From NCBI GenBank assembly GCA_037042185.1, contig JAXQJY010000021.1:806001-870000 (forward strand): a stretch of 64,000 bases of DNA, given 5' to 3'. The first letter of the stretch is position 1, and every line of letters starts with the position of its first letter. The DNA is from Sordariomycetes sp. S80-01Y (lineage: Eukaryota > Ascomycota > Sordariomycetes). The notes under the pieces are model-generated. The model did no database searches and was not told the DNA's origin. It worked only from the letters and a program-made list of their open reading frames with translations. Made by a program: the position numbers and the translations under genes. Positions 60,787 to 64,000 of the stretch are shown here, piece after piece.

Positions 60787-62866
60787 GGCTAGAGAGCGTA
60801 CGACTCCTCGAAGGGAGGGAATGCCTTTTCAAGGGCGAGAGGCGCCGTGGCCGACGACGGTGATGCCGCGCTTCTCCGCTCGGTCGGACGTCATGCACGG
60901 GTTTTCCTTTGTTCGGTCTTTGGGTTGCCCGCGGGCGGAAAGGAGAAGATGTCGTCGCAAGATCAAGGATCGGCTTAGGTTCGTTCGCTTGACGTTCGTG
61001 AGTCGCAGTCGCGTGCGCGGGTTCGTGTGTTGAGGGGCTTGTAGGGTGGTTGATGGAAAGGTGACGGTTATGGCGACGGGTGATGGAACGTTGACTGCGA
61101 GATGAAGTGGAGTGGGCAGCCGGAACAACGAGGGAAGGTTTGCTGCCTGAGAATCAAGGCAGGAATTGAGGGATTGGAGCAGCGCCCTGGAGCAGGCGCT
61201 GTACCGGCACCAAAAAGCGCTGGAGGGCGCTGGAGGGCGCTGGAGGGCGCTGAAGGGCGCTGAAGGAAAGTGGGGTCCTGCGACGCACACCAGCCGCCAA
61301 GACTCCGCTGTGCACAAACGTCAGACAACTCATCAGGTCCGCCAAGCGGTGACACAAAGGACGGGACGATTTGCACATTGAGCTGTCGACATTCCAGGAG
61401 CTTCATCATATCCTGCTTAAAGTTAGAGTTGTTTTGTTCGCCCTGAGAAAGAAGTTAGGGGCGGAGCATTTGATGCACTCTTCAGATGACACCCCACACC
61501 GAGGTTGACTCGAGGTTCTCTTTGTTGGAAGCTGTCGGTTTCTGTCACTCCGGACAGAGAAAGGCACTAGCACCAGACCCCACGGCCGATCCCTCGCCCA
61601 ATGACGCGGGACATCTTAATGTCACATGACCTCAGAATCCTCGCCTGGGTTTTCTTCAAATCCAACAACGCGCCCTACAGTCTCTTCTCTTTTCCCTTCT
61701 TTACACTTGATAAGACCACCCACGCTCGATGTAAACCCATGCCAGTCGATAAATCACCCATTGCGACATTGGACGAGTCGAGCGACGTGGTCGAGAGAAA
61801 ACAACCTTGCCTAAAACCATCATCACGAGGGCCCCTCGTGCGGCTGCCATGATGCGATGATGACCTGATGCAAGTAACATATCTCGGGACTCCGGGTAGT
61901 TGGCTTGGCTCCAGTAGTTAATACTGATATCTGTCGTGTGTGAATCGGCGTCGCGTGAGGTTGCGGCGACGACTACTATGCCTCTGGTCTCCCAATAGGT
62001 AAGCTTTTCCGCCGACTGCCACACAACGCCCCTTGACAGTGATGACACCTTACATCTGGTAAACCTACTTTCCTTGGCCGTAGTTCACGAACTCAATGTA
62101 GTCGTCAACCACTTGGATGCAGGAGGACAAAGGCAATATCTGAATCATACCCCAACCCTCCACGCCACTTATTCTTATCAACCTGCTGAGACCTGAGGCT
62201 GACGGGGGCCTCACAGGGAGCAAGCTCTATAATATTGGGAAGGTTTGTCATAGATGAAAGCACTACTGTGCATTCGTGCGTAGCTCGCACGAGGAGCTAG
62301 CTTTCCGCAAATCATGATGTGCTAGCGCCGGACCATGCGCTGATTCACGAGCTACGGCTGCAGATGTGGGATCTTTTGATGGTCATGAACAACTCATGCT
62401 CGGCACCTTCTGGCGTTGTGCGCCTGACTTCCACAACTGTAGCTTCGGCTTGGATTGCAGAGTAATTTCAAGCACCAAGTGTTCCAGCACATGAAGATAA
62501 TCGATTCGCTTGCTCTATCAGAGGATTCTGATGCTATAGAATAAATATATACAATAAGTAAAGAGTTGGCCTTGGCCTCAGCCTGTCGGCAGCGGAATCG
62601 ATCCACCAAACATATTTATCAAACACGAAGTAAAGGGAAGCCTTTGCATTCCAGGCAAGGCTGAGCATCGCGTATTTCAATATCCCTACGCCGCCATGGT
62701 CAACGTGTTTCTTCTGACCCTAGTTGAGAAAATACACCCTTGGGGGTCTGAAGTGACCTTCTCAGATGATATTTGACGCTCGACACAAAAGTCTCCTATA
62801 TCGTCAAGACGGGCTTGAGAGACCAAGGAGGAGGGGAAGCCGTAATACGTAAACCGTACGATGAGT
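60787..62866. other. 2.1 kb spacer upstream of med19
   Basis: The left part is the med19 promoter and leader, and it contains the decamer repeat at 61217..61266. The right end is the 3' UTR of the last gene and is AT-rich around 62510-62560. No supported gene, RNA or mobile element. Confidence 0.5.
61217..61266 (+). repeat. tandem decamer repeat GCGCTGGAGG x5
   Basis: Five perfectly spaced 10-nt units, three GCGCTGGAGG followed by two GCGCTGAAGG. It lies about 430 bp upstream of the med19 start codon. Ten-base periodicity equals one helical turn. Confidence 0.9.
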
Positions 62867-64000
62867 CTAAGTCTCGGTTCGACTATCATCCTGACCGAAC
62901 GTGAAAGCACCTCCACCGAAAGAGTCCCTCATGGGAGTGTGTGTGGATTGGCTAGCATTGGTGTGCTGTCGTCGAGAAAAATCGAAAGTGGCGCTCGACG
63001 GGGCGCTCATCTGTTGTTCAGAATGCTCTGGCAAGCTTCCTCTTGGAGTGAAGCTGCCTCTAGGTTGGGGTATGTTTATCGGAGCTGTCAAGGGCGCTGG
63101 TGGGTAGCTCGTTGTATATATCGAAGGACTTGTGTACTGTGTTGACGTGGATGCCCCTGGCCGGTTGGCAGAATGAAGACCCGAAGATCTATTCGTCAAA
63201 CCTCCGTATTGACTGCGTAGATCTAGGCTTAGTGGGAAAGTTGCTGAAGTCGCCCTTGAGCGCTGTTGGTTTGGAGATGCCGAGAAGCCAGAGTAGCTCA
63301 AGTCGGAGGGCGTCTGGTCCGTGTCTCCTGGAGAATTGTCAGCTCTAACTGCTCGATGAAGACTTGAGTCGGTAATACCCGAGTAGCTAGGCGCATTGAA
63401 TGTGTGCGCATTGTTTTGAGTGGATGAACCCATCTGATACCCTGATTGTTGTCTCACCGGCGCGGCTGTGGCGCCACCACCGAAGTGGTAGTTCGGATAG
63501 TCGATGGACTCGCCTTTCCATGAATGAGCCGAGCGCAGCGGAGAGTGCACCGAGTCCGCGCGAGGGCGCGAAAGGGTATCTCTTAAGTGCAGTGGCTGCA
63601 ACGGCCGCATCCCTTGATGGCCGTTTCGCGAGGCATCATGTTCTGGCCTCCCTGATGTGCCCGAAGCCAAACCCTGAGGTGCCGTCGCGGAAGCTAACGA
63701 TGGGGGGAAAGTCCCCCCATACTGTCGGAATCGATCGTGCGACGCCGCGGAAAGGGGAGATGTCAAGTCTGCGTTGCTGACACTAACTGAGCTAAAGCCA
63801 GCGTTTTCGAATGCTGGCGTGAGTCCCGTGGGAGACAGGTTCTCGCTCGCATCCGGTCTCTGCACATCAACCATAAGCGGTCTCTGCAAAGGATCGCCGA
63901 ACACATGACCGCCCATCTCAGTAGAGGAGGCCACATTCGGTCCTAGTCCATGGACAGCCCCGTATGGCGAGTGCAGAGCTTGAATGTTGTCGAAATTCTC
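62867..64000 (-). CDS. C-terminal part of an uncharacterised low-complexity protein, 5' end outside window
   Basis: The minus frame is open from the window edge (reading ENFDNIQALHSPYGAVHG) to a stop at 62867, 377 codons, with no ATG needed inside. The sequence is rich in Ser, Pro, Gln, Thr and Arg and looks disordered. Segments such as HVFGDPLQRPLMVDVQRPD, SPTGLTPAFENAGF, NYHFGGGATAAP and DLRSQYGGLTNRSSG are the least repetitive. It ends FGGGAFTFGQDDSRTET. Such composition is common in transactivation regions of fungal transcription regulators, but no DNA-binding domain is in view. Family and function remain unknown until the upstream part is read. Confidence 0.75.
   Translation of the reverse strand, partial: ENFDNIQALHSPYGAVHGLGPNVASSTEMGGHVFGDPLQRPLMVDVQRPDASENLSPTGLTPAFENAGFSSVSVSNADLTSPLSAASHDRFRQYGGTFPPSLASATAPQGLASGTSGRPEHDASRNGHQGMRPLQPLHLRDTLSRPRADSVHSPLRSAHSWKGESIDYPNYHFGGGATAAPVRQQSGYQMGSSTQNNAHTFNAPSYSGITDSSLHRAVRADNSPGDTDQTPSDLSYSGFSASPNQQRSRATSATFPLSLDLRSQYGGLTNRSSGLHSANRPGASTSTQYTSPSIYTTSYPPAPLTAPINIPQPRGSFTPRGSLPEHSEQQMSAPSSATFDFSRRQHTNASQSTHTPMRDSFGGGAFTFGQDDSRTET

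Noticed and set aside
61217-61266. decamer array considered as CRISPR-like
   Set aside because: Units are contiguous with no spacers, and the host is a eukaryote.

Overview
The window is nuclear DNA of a filamentous ascomycete, most likely a Sordariomycete. Genes are mostly intron-poor. The introns are short (about 48-85 nt, a few longer), with GTAAGT/GTACGT-type donors, CTAAC/CTGAC-like branch sites and CAG/TAG acceptors. Typical fungal families are present: a HET-domain protein, a Zn2Cys6 regulator, a PL3 pectate lyase and Pezizomycotina-type orphan proteins. I see 21 protein genes plus one orphan coding exon. No rRNA, tRNA, CRISPR array, transposon or virus-like element could be supported. 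Gene models were built by joining reading frames across splice signals, checking codon phase and total length; none has transcript support.

Layout from left to right. A 3'-truncated alpha/beta hydrolase (-) is followed by a long spacer. Then come the CTD kinase ctk1 (+), an orphan protein (-), a Pmp3-like membrane proteolipid (-), a secreted PL3 pectate lyase (-) and a 3.7 kb gene-poor spacer. Next are nrp1 (+, RRM and RanBP2 zinc fingers on a decayed exonuclease fold), an F-box-like orphan (-), an orphan coding exon (-), and hat2/RbAp48 (-) divergent from the 5'-3' exonuclease xrn1 (+). After these are spc3 (-) divergent from a SUMO protease of Ulp2 type (+), and rrp9 (-) divergent from proteasome beta4 pre1 (+). 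Then come the DEAD-box helicase ded1 (+), a degenerate AMP-ligase-like protein (+), a HET-domain protein (+), a lipase-like alpha/beta hydrolase (-), a Ser/Thr-rich single-pass membrane protein (+), a Zn2Cys6 transcription factor (+), Mediator subunit med19 (-), and the 3' part of a low-complexity protein (-) cut by the window edge.

The core is housekeeping. Many genes act on RNA or gene expression: Ctk1 and Med19 on RNA polymerase II, Hat2 on histones, Rrp9 on U3 snoRNP, Ded1 on translation initiation, Xrn1 on mRNA decay, and Nrp1 as an RNP-granule protein. They are not an operon, and I read the co-location as chance or conserved synteny. The accessory character lies in the pectate lyase, the HET gene, the AMP-ligase-like protein, the membrane protein and the gene-poor spacers at 11.5-15.2, 48.7-51.4 and 53.3-55.2 kb. 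The most interesting observations are two families that keep a fold but have lost catalytic residues (Nrp1 exonuclease, AMP-ligase-like protein), an orphan coding exon downstream of hat2, an intron that splits the pre1 start codon, a 5-nt first coding exon in xrn1, a G-rich quadruplex-like tract, and short palindromic motifs that recur in intergenic DNA. I found no clearly new multi-gene system.
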